A DNA stretch of 64,000 nucleotides from Algoriphagus pacificus (GTDB lineage: Bacteria > Bacteroidota > Bacteroidia > Cytophagales > Cyclobacteriaceae), in assembly GCF_017254845.1 (NCBI RefSeq), contig NZ_JAFKCU010000002.1, positions 434,001-498,000 of the forward strand, read 5' to 3'. Position 1 is the first letter of the stretch; every line of letters starts with the position of its first letter. Of this stretch, positions 8,684-17,465 are shown one piece after another. A program made the position numbers and the translations under genes. Under the pieces are notes generated by a model, which made no database searches, was not told the DNA's origin, and saw only the letters and a program-made list of their open reading frames with translations.

Positions 8684-9499
8684 TTATCGAAAATATTTTT
8701 TGAAAGATTGAATCGTCTGTAAAGCCGCTTCATCAGAGCTTGGTTCAGGAAATGCCTCTGCAGAAATAAAACCTGAATAGTTGATCGATTTAATTGCTTG
8801 GGCCACTGAATCCATTTCTGTATGACCCAAACCAATGGCTTTTCTGTTGCTGTCGGCAAAATGAATATGACCAATATAAGAACCAGCTGACCGGATACTT
8901 TCAGCCATATCAGCCTCCTCAATATTCATGTGAAACAAGTCTGCCAGCAATTTTACGTGTTTTGTTTTGAGCTTTTCTAAAAATTCAACTCCAGCTTGCA
9001 GAGTATTCATTAAGTTGGTTTCATAGCGATTGAGCGGTTCATATATCAAGAATGTCCCTGCTTCTGCAGCCTTTTCTCCAAGAATTTCTAAAGCTTCAGC
9101 TAGCCAGAAAAGTGTTTTTTCACGGTCATTTCCTGCCAAAACATTTCCTTGCATAGAGCCAATGATGGCTGGAGCTCCGAAGATTGCACCAAAGGAAATC
9201 ATGTCAGAGATAAAGGAAATTGCCTTTTTTCTGATATCAGGATTTTGATCAGTCAGAGTCAAGCCATGAATTACTTTTCCGGCACCTGTTCCAACAGCAG
9301 AAAGTTCTAGATTGAATTTTTGTAAAAGCTGCTTCAGATTATCTATTGCTATAGTGTCTGAGGCGGGCGTAAATAATTCAATCGCGTCAAAACCAAGATC
9401 GGAAGCCTTTTCCATGCCTTTTTCCAAGTCATGCCAATAGATCCAAGGGCCATAGGTGATTTGTGGGACTAGAGCTATGGTGGTACTAGATTTAATCAT
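8684..9499 (-). CDS. Sugar isomerase/epimerase, AP-endonuclease-2 TIM barrel
   Basis: 271 residues from the ATG at 9499, one base after the stop of the dehydrogenase gene. A TTG start at 9514 is possible but less likely. TIM-barrel metal ligands typical of D-tagatose/D-psicose 3-epimerase-like enzymes are visible: E154 in IYEPLNRYETN, D187 in LLADLFHMNIEE, H213 in GHIHFADSNR and E248 in ISAEAF. The family epimerises or isomerises ketoses with Mn2+ or Co2+. Position between a mutarotase and two dehydrogenases suggests it acts on an oxidised or keto intermediate of the same pathway. The exact reaction is not determinable here. Confidence 0.8.
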   Translation of the reverse strand: MIKSSTTIALVPQITYGPWIYWHDLEKGMEKASDLGFDAIELFTPASDTIAIDNLKQLLQKFNLELSAVGTGAGKVIHGLTLTDQNPDIRKKAISFISDMISFGAIFGAPAIIGSMQGNVLAGNDREKTLFWLAEALEILGEKAAEAGTFLIYEPLNRYETNLMNTLQAGVEFLEKLKTKHVKLLADLFHMNIEEADMAESIRSAGSYIGHIHFADSNRKAIGLGHTEMDSVAQAIKSINYSGFISAEAFPEPSSDEAALQTIQSFKKYFR

Positions 9500-9500
9500 T

Positions 9501-10523
9501 TTATGCTTGGTCAAAGTCTATCATTAATTTGGTGATTCCGACAGGATTTGCATCCCAGTCTATCATCGTTTGAGGCGCTTCATCTATGGTAACTACTTTG
9601 CTTATCACATCATCAACCGGAAATTTTCCTTCTTCCAGATATTTGATAACAGTCGGGAAGTCACCCAAGCAATTTCTGGAACCGAGGATTTCAATCTCTT
9701 TTTGCACAAAGAGCGAGGTGTTAAAGTCCACATCTTTTTTAGCATAGCCAATGCAAACCACTCGTCCCGTAAAAGCAACTTCCTCTACTGCAGCTCTGTA
9801 AGTTGCCGGACTTCCTACCGCCTCTATGATTACATCTGGACCATCGTTATTGGAATATTTCTGAAGAGCCTCGTGAAGGTTTTCTTTGCTAGGATTGATC
9901 GTTTGGGCAACGCCAATTTTCTTGGCGATTTCTAATTTATTGTCATCTAAATCAATTGCAATAACTTGCGCTCCTCTTTCTACAGCAGAAGCAATTGCGC
10001 CCATACCCACAATGCCACAACCTAAAACAGCGACAATATCCTCATCAGTAATCCTCCCTCTTTCTGCCGCATGAAAACCAACTGTTAGCGGTTCTGCCAA
10101 GGCAAGTTCGCGGAGCGAAAGCTTACTTGAAGGGAATGTGTCCTGATAAGGAACCGAGATGTATCGAGTCATGGCCCCGGGTCGTCTCACTCCCATGGTT
10201 TTATTGGTCTTGCAGGAATTGGGTCTGCCTTTTCTACAGGCTTTACAAGTTCCGCAATTTTGGTAGGGGTAAATGGTGACATTGGTTCCTACTTTAATAG
10301 AATCAGGGACATTAGGTCCGATTTCTTCTATGGTTCCGCCCACTTCATGTCCCAGGATATTTGGGTATTCTTGTAAGGGAAATAACCCTCTAAAGCTATT
10401 CAGATCTCCTCCGCAGAATCCAACCATTCCCACGCGAACCAAAACTTCTCCTGATCCAACTTTGGGTTTTTCTACTTCCTGAACCTCAGTTTTTCCAACT
10501 TCAGTTATTACTAATGCTTTCAT
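9501..10523 (-). CDS. Zinc-dependent medium-chain alcohol dehydrogenase (sugar-alcohol/sugar-acid type)
   Basis: 340 residues. Catalytic-zinc residues C37 (GFCGGD), H59 and E60 (GHEVGG) are present, and four cysteines C90, C93, C96 and C104 form the structural zinc site. The NAD-binding Rossmann motif VLGCGIVGMGAIASA is followed by VIAIDLDDNKLEIAKKIG, with an acidic residue that favours NAD over NADP. It resembles sorbitol/idonate/galactitol-type dehydrogenases. It sits between the aldo/keto reductase (12 bp upstream) and the TIM-barrel gene (1 bp downstream), so it is a pathway step of the same operon. Confidence 0.85.
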   Translation of the reverse strand: MKALVITEVGKTEVQEVEKPKVGSGEVLVRVGMVGFCGGDLNSFRGLFPLQEYPNILGHEVGGTIEEIGPNVPDSIKVGTNVTIYPYQNCGTCKACRKGRPNSCKTNKTMGVRRPGAMTRYISVPYQDTFPSSKLSLRELALAEPLTVGFHAAERGRITDEDIVAVLGCGIVGMGAIASAVERGAQVIAIDLDDNKLEIAKKIGVAQTINPSKENLHEALQKYSNNDGPDVIIEAVGSPATYRAAVEEVAFTGRVVCIGYAKKDVDFNTSLFVQKEIEILGSRNCLGDFPTVIKYLEEGKFPVDDVISKVVTIDEAPQTMIDWDANPVGITKLMIDFDQA

Positions 10524-10535
10524 TTCAATAGGTAT

Positions 10536-11468
10536 TTATAGGTTGTTTTCTGGTTTACCTTCAAACCACATTTTATTTTTCACAGGTGCCAAAAGGGTAG
10601 TAATGTCCTTCAATAGCGATTCCGGAATTTCAAAATCAACAGCTTTTACATTCTGCTCAATGATTTCTGGTTTATTCATCCCTACAATTGTCGTGGCAAT
10701 ATCAGGGTGATCCATGGCATATCGCAAGGCAACATCACTTAACTGAACCCCATAGTTTTGGCACATTTCCAACAAAATTGGCTGCATGGCTTTCACCTCA
10801 TCTGGTGATCGATGCCATTCAGGAAGCGGGGCGTCAGAAAGAATCCGCTGCATCAAAGGTGCGGCATTCATCAATCCAAATCCTTTTTCCTTCGAAAGAG
10901 GAACCAACTCGTCATTAATTTCATCTTCAAGCAAGTTGTAATGTGCCCAAGAAAGAACCGTGTCGATTTCCACTTCTCTGGCTATTTGCGCAAGGTATCT
11001 TACTGGCAATCCAGTAATTCCGATAAATCGGGCTTTTCCACTTTTTTTAATTTCCTGAATGGCAGGAATCGCTTCTTCGATAATCTGTTTTTTGTCGACG
11101 AACTCAATGTCGTGAAGCTGAAAGAGATCCACATAATCAGTTTTCAAGCGGCTTAAAGATTCATCGATGCTTTTAAAGATTCTTTCCCTTGAAAAATCAA
11201 ATTCCTGAAGCCCATATCGACCACATTTGGTCGCTAAAATGATGTCCTTTCTTTTTCCTTCCAGCCCTTTTCCCAATCGCTCCTCCGCCAAAGTCAAACC
11301 ATAGAAAGGAGAAACATCAAAGAAATTGACTCCATTATCGATGGCATAGTGGACAGTTCTTTTGGCTTCTTCTAGGGTACATTCATCGAAGACATTGCCC
11401 AAGGGTGAAGCTCCAAAACCAAGGATGGAAACCTCTAAATTGGTTTTTCCTAAGAGACGGTATTTCAT
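10536..11468 (-). CDS. Aldo/keto reductase resembling plant L-galactose dehydrogenase
   Basis: 310 residues with an intact AKR tetrad D51, Y56, K81 and H119. Several blocks look much more like L-galactose dehydrogenase of the plant ascorbate pathway than like generic AKRs: LEVSILGFGASPLGNVF, FFDVSPFYG, ILATKCGRYG, the HDIEF segment and KARFIGITGLPVRYL. Those enzymes oxidise L-galactose at C1 with NAD, and bacterial relatives act on L-fucose, which has the same ring configuration. First gene of the cassette, so likely first oxidation of L-fucose or L-galactose to the lactone. The resemblance is from memory of the plant protein and was not aligned. Confidence 0.8.
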   Translation of the reverse strand: MKYRLLGKTNLEVSILGFGASPLGNVFDECTLEEAKRTVHYAIDNGVNFFDVSPFYGLTLAEERLGKGLEGKRKDIILATKCGRYGLQEFDFSRERIFKSIDESLSRLKTDYVDLFQLHDIEFVDKKQIIEEAIPAIQEIKKSGKARFIGITGLPVRYLAQIAREVEIDTVLSWAHYNLLEDEINDELVPLSKEKGFGLMNAAPLMQRILSDAPLPEWHRSPDEVKAMQPILLEMCQNYGVQLSDVALRYAMDHPDIATTIVGMNKPEIIEQNVKAVDFEIPESLLKDITTLLAPVKNKMWFEGKPENNL

Positions 11469-11514
11469 AATTTTTTATTTCGGGTTTTTTTTTAAAAAGT
11501 CTAAGCTTAATTAA

Positions 11515-13110
11515 TCAGTCAATCGTCTTACTCCCCCACCAATCTTTATTAGGTTGGAAATCTTTCGACAACATGGCTTCGCGTTGATTTTCCAATCTTT
11601 CTATCAAGGTAGTGCGATAATTCATGTTGACAATAGCAGCTGAATCAGGATCATATAAAGGATCTTCACTGGCCATGTTTGCATTTCGTTCTGCCAACCA
11701 GGTTAGAAGTTCCTTCGAAAGTTCTGCTGTTTTAGTAGGGTTTACAGCGGCTAAATCATTCTCCTCACCCAAGTCATTGGCGAGATTATAAAGCTCATCA
11801 TGCCCATCCTCCCAATAATGAATCAATTTCCAATCTCCTTTTCGAATGCTGGAATTGGGTTCTCCTCCTTGATTTCCATAATGCGGATAATGCCAATACA
11901 AAGACCTTTCTTCCAAGTTTCCCCCTTCCAAAAGTGGACGGATACTCGTTCCATCTAGAGTCTCATAATTTGGATTGATTCCTGCGAATTCTAATAGGGT
12001 TGGATAAAAATCTATCCCAGCCACAGGAGTATCGTTTTTAGCTCCGTTGTTATTTAGCCAAGGCACATAAACCAAATAGGGAATCCTCGTTCCTCCTTCA
12101 AACTGATAGCCTTTTCCACCTCTCAAAGGATCCAAATTGGTGGAATAATTATCTCCAGAAACAACTCCTCCATTATCGGAGGTGAAAATGATGATGGTGT
12201 TTTCTGACAATCCAAGTTCCTCCAACTTATTTATAACCGCTCCAACAGCCTCATCCATTTGTTCTATCAAACCTGCATAAACAGGATTATCCTGATGTTT
12301 TCTTGCAGGTAAAACTCGTTCCATTTCAAAACCTACACTATCAATTCCCATAGCTTCAGCCTTGTTTCGATACCTTGCCCATTTTTCCTCCGAGGTTTGA
12401 ATTGGAGCGTGTACAGCATAAAATGAGAGGTAGGCAAGAAATTTTTCTTCTTGGTGCTGCTCAATAAACATATTGGTTTCCTTGGCTAGTTTCATGGATA
12501 AACTCATGCCTTTTTCCTCTGGAAAATCCTCCATAAAAGGGTTTTCAAAAGGGGAGAAGTATCCACCAGAATAGGGGCCTCCAACATGGTATCCTCCTTT
12601 ATTGAAGTCAAATCCATGATCTGTAGGGAGAGAATTTTCTTCCGCGGATCCCAAATGCCATTTTCCTGCGAAAAAAGTAGTGTAGCCTGCTTCTTTCAAC
12701 GCTTCAGGAAGCGTGGTCATTTCCTTCGAAAGCTGATGTTCGTAATCTGCAGGAAGTAGTTTTGAATAACGCTTGTAACTTCTCCATTCCTCTCCGGCTG
12801 GAGCTCCAATCCAATCCGTAATGCCATGATTTGCGGTAAATTTTCCAGTCATCAAACTTGCTCTCGATGGACTGCAAACGGCACTATTGGCATAGCCATT
12901 TGTGAAAATCATCCCTTTCGAAGCGAGCTTGTCTAGGTTTGGAGTTTCATAATACTCGCTTCCCATAAAACCTACATCATTGTACCCCAAGTCATCCACT
13001 AGAATAAAAACAATGTTTGGCTCGGTAGGTACAGATGGTTTGCTGGTACAAGAGAAAAGAAAAATGCTGATCAAAAGCCAGACAAAAAAGAGGGGGTTAA
13101 AGGTTTTCAT
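11515..13110 (-). CDS. S1-family sulfatase, lipoprotein
   Basis: 531 residues with a lipoprotein signal (LISIFLFSCTS, Cys21). The sulfatase N-terminal domain begins PNIVFILVDDLGYNDVG with the metal-binding DD pair. The formylglycine motif is CSPSRASLMTG, with Cys as the residue to be oxidised. The metal-binding FTSDNGG and the conserved GKWHLG are also present, as is a C-terminal GDWKLI subdomain. Such enzymes desulfate sulfated glycans in the periplasm. It is 47 bp upstream of the aldo/keto reductase on the same strand and probably feeds the sugar cassette, which would fit a sulfated fucan or galactan. No formylglycine-generating enzyme lies in the window. Confidence 0.9.
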   Translation of the reverse strand: MKTFNPLFFVWLLISIFLFSCTSKPSVPTEPNIVFILVDDLGYNDVGFMGSEYYETPNLDKLASKGMIFTNGYANSAVCSPSRASLMTGKFTANHGITDWIGAPAGEEWRSYKRYSKLLPADYEHQLSKEMTTLPEALKEAGYTTFFAGKWHLGSAEENSLPTDHGFDFNKGGYHVGGPYSGGYFSPFENPFMEDFPEEKGMSLSMKLAKETNMFIEQHQEEKFLAYLSFYAVHAPIQTSEEKWARYRNKAEAMGIDSVGFEMERVLPARKHQDNPVYAGLIEQMDEAVGAVINKLEELGLSENTIIIFTSDNGGVVSGDNYSTNLDPLRGGKGYQFEGGTRIPYLVYVPWLNNNGAKNDTPVAGIDFYPTLLEFAGINPNYETLDGTSIRPLLEGGNLEERSLYWHYPHYGNQGGEPNSSIRKGDWKLIHYWEDGHDELYNLANDLGEENDLAAVNPTKTAELSKELLTWLAERNANMASEDPLYDPDSAAIVNMNYRTTLIERLENQREAMLSKDFQPNKDWWGSKTID

Positions 13111-13204
13111 GAAAAGAAACAGGGATTATGATGGGTTTTCTTACTTGGGTTTTAAGTCTTCCTCTAAATAATTCGATTTGTTAATAAAGAGAAGTCCTTT
13201 TTGA

Positions 13205-13936
13205 TTACCGGAGCTTTTTCGGCTGATTCAGGAGATATAATTTCATTCTAATCGGATTTACTGGCTCATCCCTTTCACCTGTCTCAGTTGTGGCGATTTT
13301 ATCCAAAACCTCATAGCCAATTTCCAGTTCTCCAAAAACCGTATAACCCCCATCTAAATGTGGAGTGCCACCCACGGTAGTGTATAGCGTTCTTTGAGTA
13401 TCATTCAGAGTCAGGTCTCTGTCTTTAACATGTTCCTCCAAAGAACTCTCTGTGTAGGGATTTCGCTGAACAATATAAAATTGAGTGCTGCTACTCGCTT
13501 TTTCTGGGTTGTTTGTTCTGGCTGCCGCCAAAGCACCTCTTTTATGGTAAATGCCCTGCTCTGTTCTGAATTCGGCTGGAATTAATTCTCCTTGGAAAGG
13601 AGCTGTTTCTTCATCTTCAGTTGGATTTGGTCTACCGCCCTGGATCATAAATTCATTAATGACACGGTGAAATTCCAGACTGTCGTAATAATTTGATTTT
13701 ACTTTGGCTACAAAATTATCCCGATGCAAAGGGGTTTGGTTGTACAGTTTCACCATCATATCTCCTTCACTTGTCGCGATAAGGACATGATAAAGGCTGT
13801 CTTTTTTGGGGATTAGAGACTGGAAAGTTTTGATTTTTTCGAGTTCGGCTCCAGAATAGGCTGAATTGATTTTACTACTTTGACAGGAGCTGAAGCCAAT
13901 TAATAAAATTAGACCTAAGTAAAATTTAAATTTCAT
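13205..13936 (-). CDS. Cyclophilin-type peptidyl-prolyl isomerase, lipoprotein
   Basis: 243 residues with a lipoprotein signal (LILLIGFSSCQSS, Cys19). The cyclophilin core runs from about residue 50 to 235, with DSLEFHRVINEFMIQGGRPN as the active-site segment (Phe-His-Arg), STQFYIVQRNP and GYTVFGELEIGYEVLDKI as the C-terminal signature. There is an insertion of about 25 residues after the STQF block (ESSLEEHVKDRDLTLNDTQ), a common feature of exported Bacteroidota cyclophilins. Role: periplasmic proline isomerisation during folding. It lies 15 bp after the stop of the molybdopterin oxidoreductase gene. Confidence 0.9.
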   Translation of the reverse strand: MKFKFYLGLILLIGFSSCQSSKINSAYSGAELEKIKTFQSLIPKKDSLYHVLIATSEGDMMVKLYNQTPLHRDNFVAKVKSNYYDSLEFHRVINEFMIQGGRPNPTEDEETAPFQGELIPAEFRTEQGIYHKRGALAAARTNNPEKASSSTQFYIVQRNPYTESSLEEHVKDRDLTLNDTQRTLYTTVGGTPHLDGGYTVFGELEIGYEVLDKIATTETGERDEPVNPIRMKLYLLNQPKKLR

Positions 13937-13951
13937 AGATGCTGTAGGTTG

Positions 13952-16189
13952 CTAAGATTGGATGATTTTTACTTTGACTGATTTACTTGCCGGCGTATTG
14001 CTTTTTCTGGCTTTGAGTTGCAATGGAACTAGCTCATTGCATTCCGGAAAATAAGTTGCGATACACTTTGAAGGAATGTCATAGGGAACGATGGTCAGTC
14101 CTTCCACTTTTCTATTTTTTCCGCCGTATTCATTGTATAAAGTTACAGGTTTTTCGAGGTCAAGATTGAAAAAGGAAATATCATTCTTGTTCATCAACAC
14201 CACCGTTCTGATCCCATAAATTCCTCTGTAACGATCATCCATTCCATAGATGGTTGTGTTGAATTGATCATGACTTCTGATCGTCATCATCATCAGATCA
14301 TCCTCCTCTAACTGGTAATCCGGTAGTGAATTTATTGTGAATCGGGCTTTTCCGATGTCATTGGTGAATTTTCCTTCCCTCGGTCCATTTGGCAACTCGA
14401 GAATGGAATTACCCTTCAGTTTTTCATTGAATGACTCAAATCCTTTCACAGACTTGGCGATCAAATCCCGGATGTTATCATAATTGTCGATCAATGAATG
14501 CCAATCAACGATTTCATTTCCAACAGTTCTAGAAGCAATTTGGGAAATGATATGAGGTTCACTCAATAGATATTCAGATCGGGCGGGCTGATTTCCTTGG
14601 GTGCTGTGAACCATCCCCATGGAATTTTCAACTGTCAGTTTTTGGATACCGGATTTTTCCTGAATGATGTCTGTTCGTCCGAGACAAGGTAAAATAAACC
14701 CAATCTCCCCGGGATGTAAATGCGATCTATTCAGCTTGGTGGACACATGAATTGTCATCGCACAATTTTCCAAAGCTTTTGTGGTAAAACTGGTATCCGG
14801 AGCAGCTGAAAGTAAATTTCCACCCATGGACATAAAGACTTTTCCAGGTTTATCATGCATCAATTCAATCGCTCCTACCACATCTACTCCATGTTTTCTA
14901 GGCGGTTCAAATTTAAAAGTGGAGGCCAAAGTGTCTAGAAATTCTTTACTTGGTCTCTCCCAAATACCCATCGTTCTATCTCCCTGAACATTGCTATGAC
15001 CTCTCACTGGGCAGGTGCCAGCTCCAGGCTTTCCTATACTTCCTTTTAGCAACAACAGGTTGACAATTTCTTGGATGTTGTCCACCGCATTGACATGTTG
15101 GGTCAAACCCATGGCCCAGCAAGCGATGATCTTATTCCTTTTGGAAACCAAATCAACAAACTCTTCAATTTGATCAGATTCTAAACCAGTTCTGGAAATC
15201 AATGTCCCAGTATCTATTTGCTCCAAGGAATTGCGATAGACTTCAAAGCCATCAGTTTTCCCTTGAATAAAATCTTGATCTATGATTGAGGGATCATTTT
15301 TGGAGCGTTCCAGTAATTTTTTGGCAATTGCTTGAACCAATGCCACATCTTCGTTGATCCTGACTTGAAGATATAAATCAGCAAGTGGGGCACCGATTCC
15401 CAAAAATCCCGAAACAGTTTGGGGATCTTCAAAACTCAGTAATCCAGCTTCTTTTAGTGGATTGATGACTACGATTTTTGCACCATTGTCTTTTGCCTTT
15501 TTTAAGGCAGAAAGCATTCTAGGATGGTTCGTGCCTGGGTTTTGCCCAAAAATCAGAATCAATTCCGATTGATAGAAATCTTCCAGTTTTACAGATCCTT
15601 TCCCGATTCCCAAGGTATGACTCAGGGCTACACCACTTGACTCATGACACATGTTGGAGCAGTCGGGCATGTTGTTCGTGCCGAAAATCCTGACGAAAAG
15701 TTGATAGAGAAAAGCGGCTTCATTGCTGGTTCTTCCAGAGGTATAAAAAATCCCATCATCCGGTGTGGGAAGACTTTTTAATTTCGATCCGATTGTTTCG
15801 AAAACTGTATTCCAATCTACAGGGGAGTAATGAGTTTCACCTTTACGGATCACCATTGGTTGAGTCAATCTTCCCTGATGCCCCAGCCAATAATCACTTT
15901 GTTTCCGCATTTCCAAAATGGAATGTTTGGCGAAAAAGGCAGCATCTGCATTCTTGTCTATTGCCTCTTCGGCGATTGCCTTGACTCCGTTTTCGCAGTA
16001 TTCACCAAGCTTAGATCGATGAGCAGGATCTGGCCAAGCGCATCCAGGGCAATCAACTCCGCCTTTCTGATTCAATGTTCCTAGAATCTTAAAAGTCTTA
16101 TTGACTTTCATAGCCTGGAAAGCTTTTTCCATAGCATGATAGACTGCTTTTGGTCCTGCTGCTGAACTTGCGGGTTTACCTATTTTCAT
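13952..16189 (-). CDS. FdhF/YdeP-family molybdopterin oxidoreductase
   Basis: 745 residues from the ATG at 16189; a TTG at 16201 would add four residues. The N-terminus GGVDCPGCAWPDP and the later GRTSNEAAFLYQLFVR, MCHESSG and GKPGAGTCPVRGHSNVQGDRTMGI blocks identify the YdeP branch of the DMSO-reductase superfamily. The classic CxxC-type [4Fe-4S] site of formate dehydrogenases is replaced by the CPGC pair, and there is no twin-arginine signal, so the protein is predicted to be cytoplasmic. YdeP in E. coli affects acid resistance; the substrate is unknown. It is divergent from the PNPOx-like gene, with 243 bp between starts. Confidence 0.85.
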   Translation of the reverse strand: MKIGKPASSAAGPKAVYHAMEKAFQAMKVNKTFKILGTLNQKGGVDCPGCAWPDPAHRSKLGEYCENGVKAIAEEAIDKNADAAFFAKHSILEMRKQSDYWLGHQGRLTQPMVIRKGETHYSPVDWNTVFETIGSKLKSLPTPDDGIFYTSGRTSNEAAFLYQLFVRIFGTNNMPDCSNMCHESSGVALSHTLGIGKGSVKLEDFYQSELILIFGQNPGTNHPRMLSALKKAKDNGAKIVVINPLKEAGLLSFEDPQTVSGFLGIGAPLADLYLQVRINEDVALVQAIAKKLLERSKNDPSIIDQDFIQGKTDGFEVYRNSLEQIDTGTLISRTGLESDQIEEFVDLVSKRNKIIACWAMGLTQHVNAVDNIQEIVNLLLLKGSIGKPGAGTCPVRGHSNVQGDRTMGIWERPSKEFLDTLASTFKFEPPRKHGVDVVGAIELMHDKPGKVFMSMGGNLLSAAPDTSFTTKALENCAMTIHVSTKLNRSHLHPGEIGFILPCLGRTDIIQEKSGIQKLTVENSMGMVHSTQGNQPARSEYLLSEPHIISQIASRTVGNEIVDWHSLIDNYDNIRDLIAKSVKGFESFNEKLKGNSILELPNGPREGKFTNDIGKARFTINSLPDYQLEEDDLMMMTIRSHDQFNTTIYGMDDRYRGIYGIRTVVLMNKNDISFFNLDLEKPVTLYNEYGGKNRKVEGLTIVPYDIPSKCIATYFPECNELVPLQLKARKSNTPASKSVKVKIIQS

Positions 16190-16432
16190 GGATTTCTTCA
16201 ATCAATGATTAAAAATACGATAAATAGGCAAAGGAACCTGCTGTAAAGTTTTACCTCAGAATGGGGAATTTTTTCGGAAAGAGGAATTCAAAATATTGCC
16301 TTTTTACACAATCCCTAAACTCGGAATACTTAAAAATCGCCCATTTAAGCTTTTAGAGTGGATTTAAGAAAATTTTAAATCAGAGGATGCTCTAAGGCAA
16401 GGGCTTTGCACTTTAGAGTATAGTTAATCAAA

Positions 16433-16978
16433 ATGAATGTTATGGAAACTATAAATAAAGAATCAAAAAGTTCAAATGTCGAAAACCTCAATGGAAAAGC
16501 TGCTGTAAGCAAAATCCGCGATATGGTGGATTCTTCCAGCCTGTGTTTTTTCCAAACGGAAGTGTCATTTGACGAAAACCAATCTGCAAGACCTATGAGT
16601 ATCCAAAAATCGGATGATGATGGAACACTTTGGTTTTTGAGTGCTGTAGACAGCGCGAAAAATGCAGAAATCAACAGCAATCCTAGAGCTAGACTCTTTT
16701 TCCAGAAGCCTAGTTCCATGGAATTTTTAGAGCTGCAGGGAAAAGCAAAAATCACTCAAGACAAAGAAATGATCTATGAACTTTGGGATTCCCTAGCCAA
16801 GAACTGGTTTCCTAAAGGGAAAGATGATCCAAGAATCTCAGTGATCAAATTTACTCCTCAGGCAGGTCATTATTGGGATACCAAGCATGGTGCAGGCCTA
16901 GCCGGAGCAAAAATGCTCTTTGGAATGATCACCGGTAAAAAAGTAGATGTAGGGGTAGAAGGTGAGCTGAAGGTATAA
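16433..16978 (+). CDS. Pyridoxamine 5'-phosphate oxidase-like protein (general stress protein 26 type)
   Basis: 181 residues with a split-barrel flavin-binding fold. The layout SARPMSIQKSDDDGTLWFLSAVDSAKNAEINSNPRARLFFQKP is the typical first half of the general-stress FMN/F420-binding family, followed by GKAKITQDKEMIYELWDSLAKNWFPKGKDDP. Homologues bind FMN or FAD and are induced by stress. Start alternatives are ATG 16433 and ATG 16442; the first is kept. It is monocistronic, with a strong terminator at 17049-17079, and faces away from the YdeP-like gene. Confidence 0.85.
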   Translation: MNVMETINKESKSSNVENLNGKAAVSKIRDMVDSSSLCFFQTEVSFDENQSARPMSIQKSDDDGTLWFLSAVDSAKNAEINSNPRARLFFQKPSSMEFLELQGKAKITQDKEMIYELWDSLAKNWFPKGKDDPRISVIKFTPQAGHYWDTKHGAGLAGAKMLFGMITGKKVDVGVEGELKV

Positions 16979-17048
16979 AAGAAACTCTGAGACCTGAACA
17001 TCTCAGCAGTGCGAATGACGCATAAGTTTAATAGGTTTTTGAATTGAT

Positions 17049-17079
17049 AAAGGATCCGGTATTCGCCGGATCTTTTTTT
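17049..17079 (+). terminator. Terminator of the PNPOx-like gene
   Basis: Stem GATCCGG (17053-17059) / CCGGATC (17066-17072), loop TATTCG, followed by seven T. It lies 70 bases after the gene's stop and touches the end of the convergent HopJ-like gene. Confidence 0.9.
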
Positions 17080-17413
17080 ATTTCTCTTTCAAAGCATGTC
17101 TTTCGAAAGCAATTCCTTCCCAACCAAACTCAATGAAATTTCGGATATTTTGATGATCTGTTCCCTCAGAATTTTCCAAAACATCCTTTCTGTAATAATC
17201 TCCAAATAGATGAAGCGTCTGTTCTTGGCTAAGGGATTCAAGTTTTGCAAAGCTGAAAATCTTGCAGGAACCGTTATTTTGATTTGCCTCATTTACAGTA
17301 TTTCCATTTGTAAATCGGGTAGGGGTAAATTCAAAATGGGAGTCGATATGGCTAATCACCTCTGCAAACGAAATGTTTTCAGGGGACTGCTTGATTTTTT
17401 CTTGTAGGGTCAT
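17078..17413 (-). CDS. HopJ-family protein
   Basis: 111 residues matching the small HopJ family: ISFAEVISHIDSHFEFTPTRFTNGNTVNEANQNNGSCKIFSFAKLESLSQEQTLHLFGDYYRKDVL, ending GWEGIAFERHAL. The name comes from a plant-pathogen effector, but homologues are common in free-living marine bacteria with no type III secretion, so no effector role is implied. Its biochemical function is unknown. It is 52 bp downstream of the metallophosphoesterase stop on the same strand. Confidence 0.85.
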   Translation of the reverse strand: MTLQEKIKQSPENISFAEVISHIDSHFEFTPTRFTNGNTVNEANQNNGSCKIFSFAKLESLSQEQTLHLFGDYYRKDVLENSEGTDHQNIRNFIEFGWEGIAFERHALKEK

Positions 17414-17465
17414 GAATAATTTTTTGGCAAATATAAGAGGAAAGAAAAGTCAGATAACCCTCTTT

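Noticed and set aside
16375-16755. 126-codon minus-strand frame opposite the PNPOx-like gene
   Set aside because: Shadow of the PNPOx-like gene; low-complexity reading with no family match.
17078-17413. Type III secretion effector (from the HopJ family name)
   Set aside because: The family name is historical. No secretion-system genes are nearby, and the family is widespread in non-pathogens.
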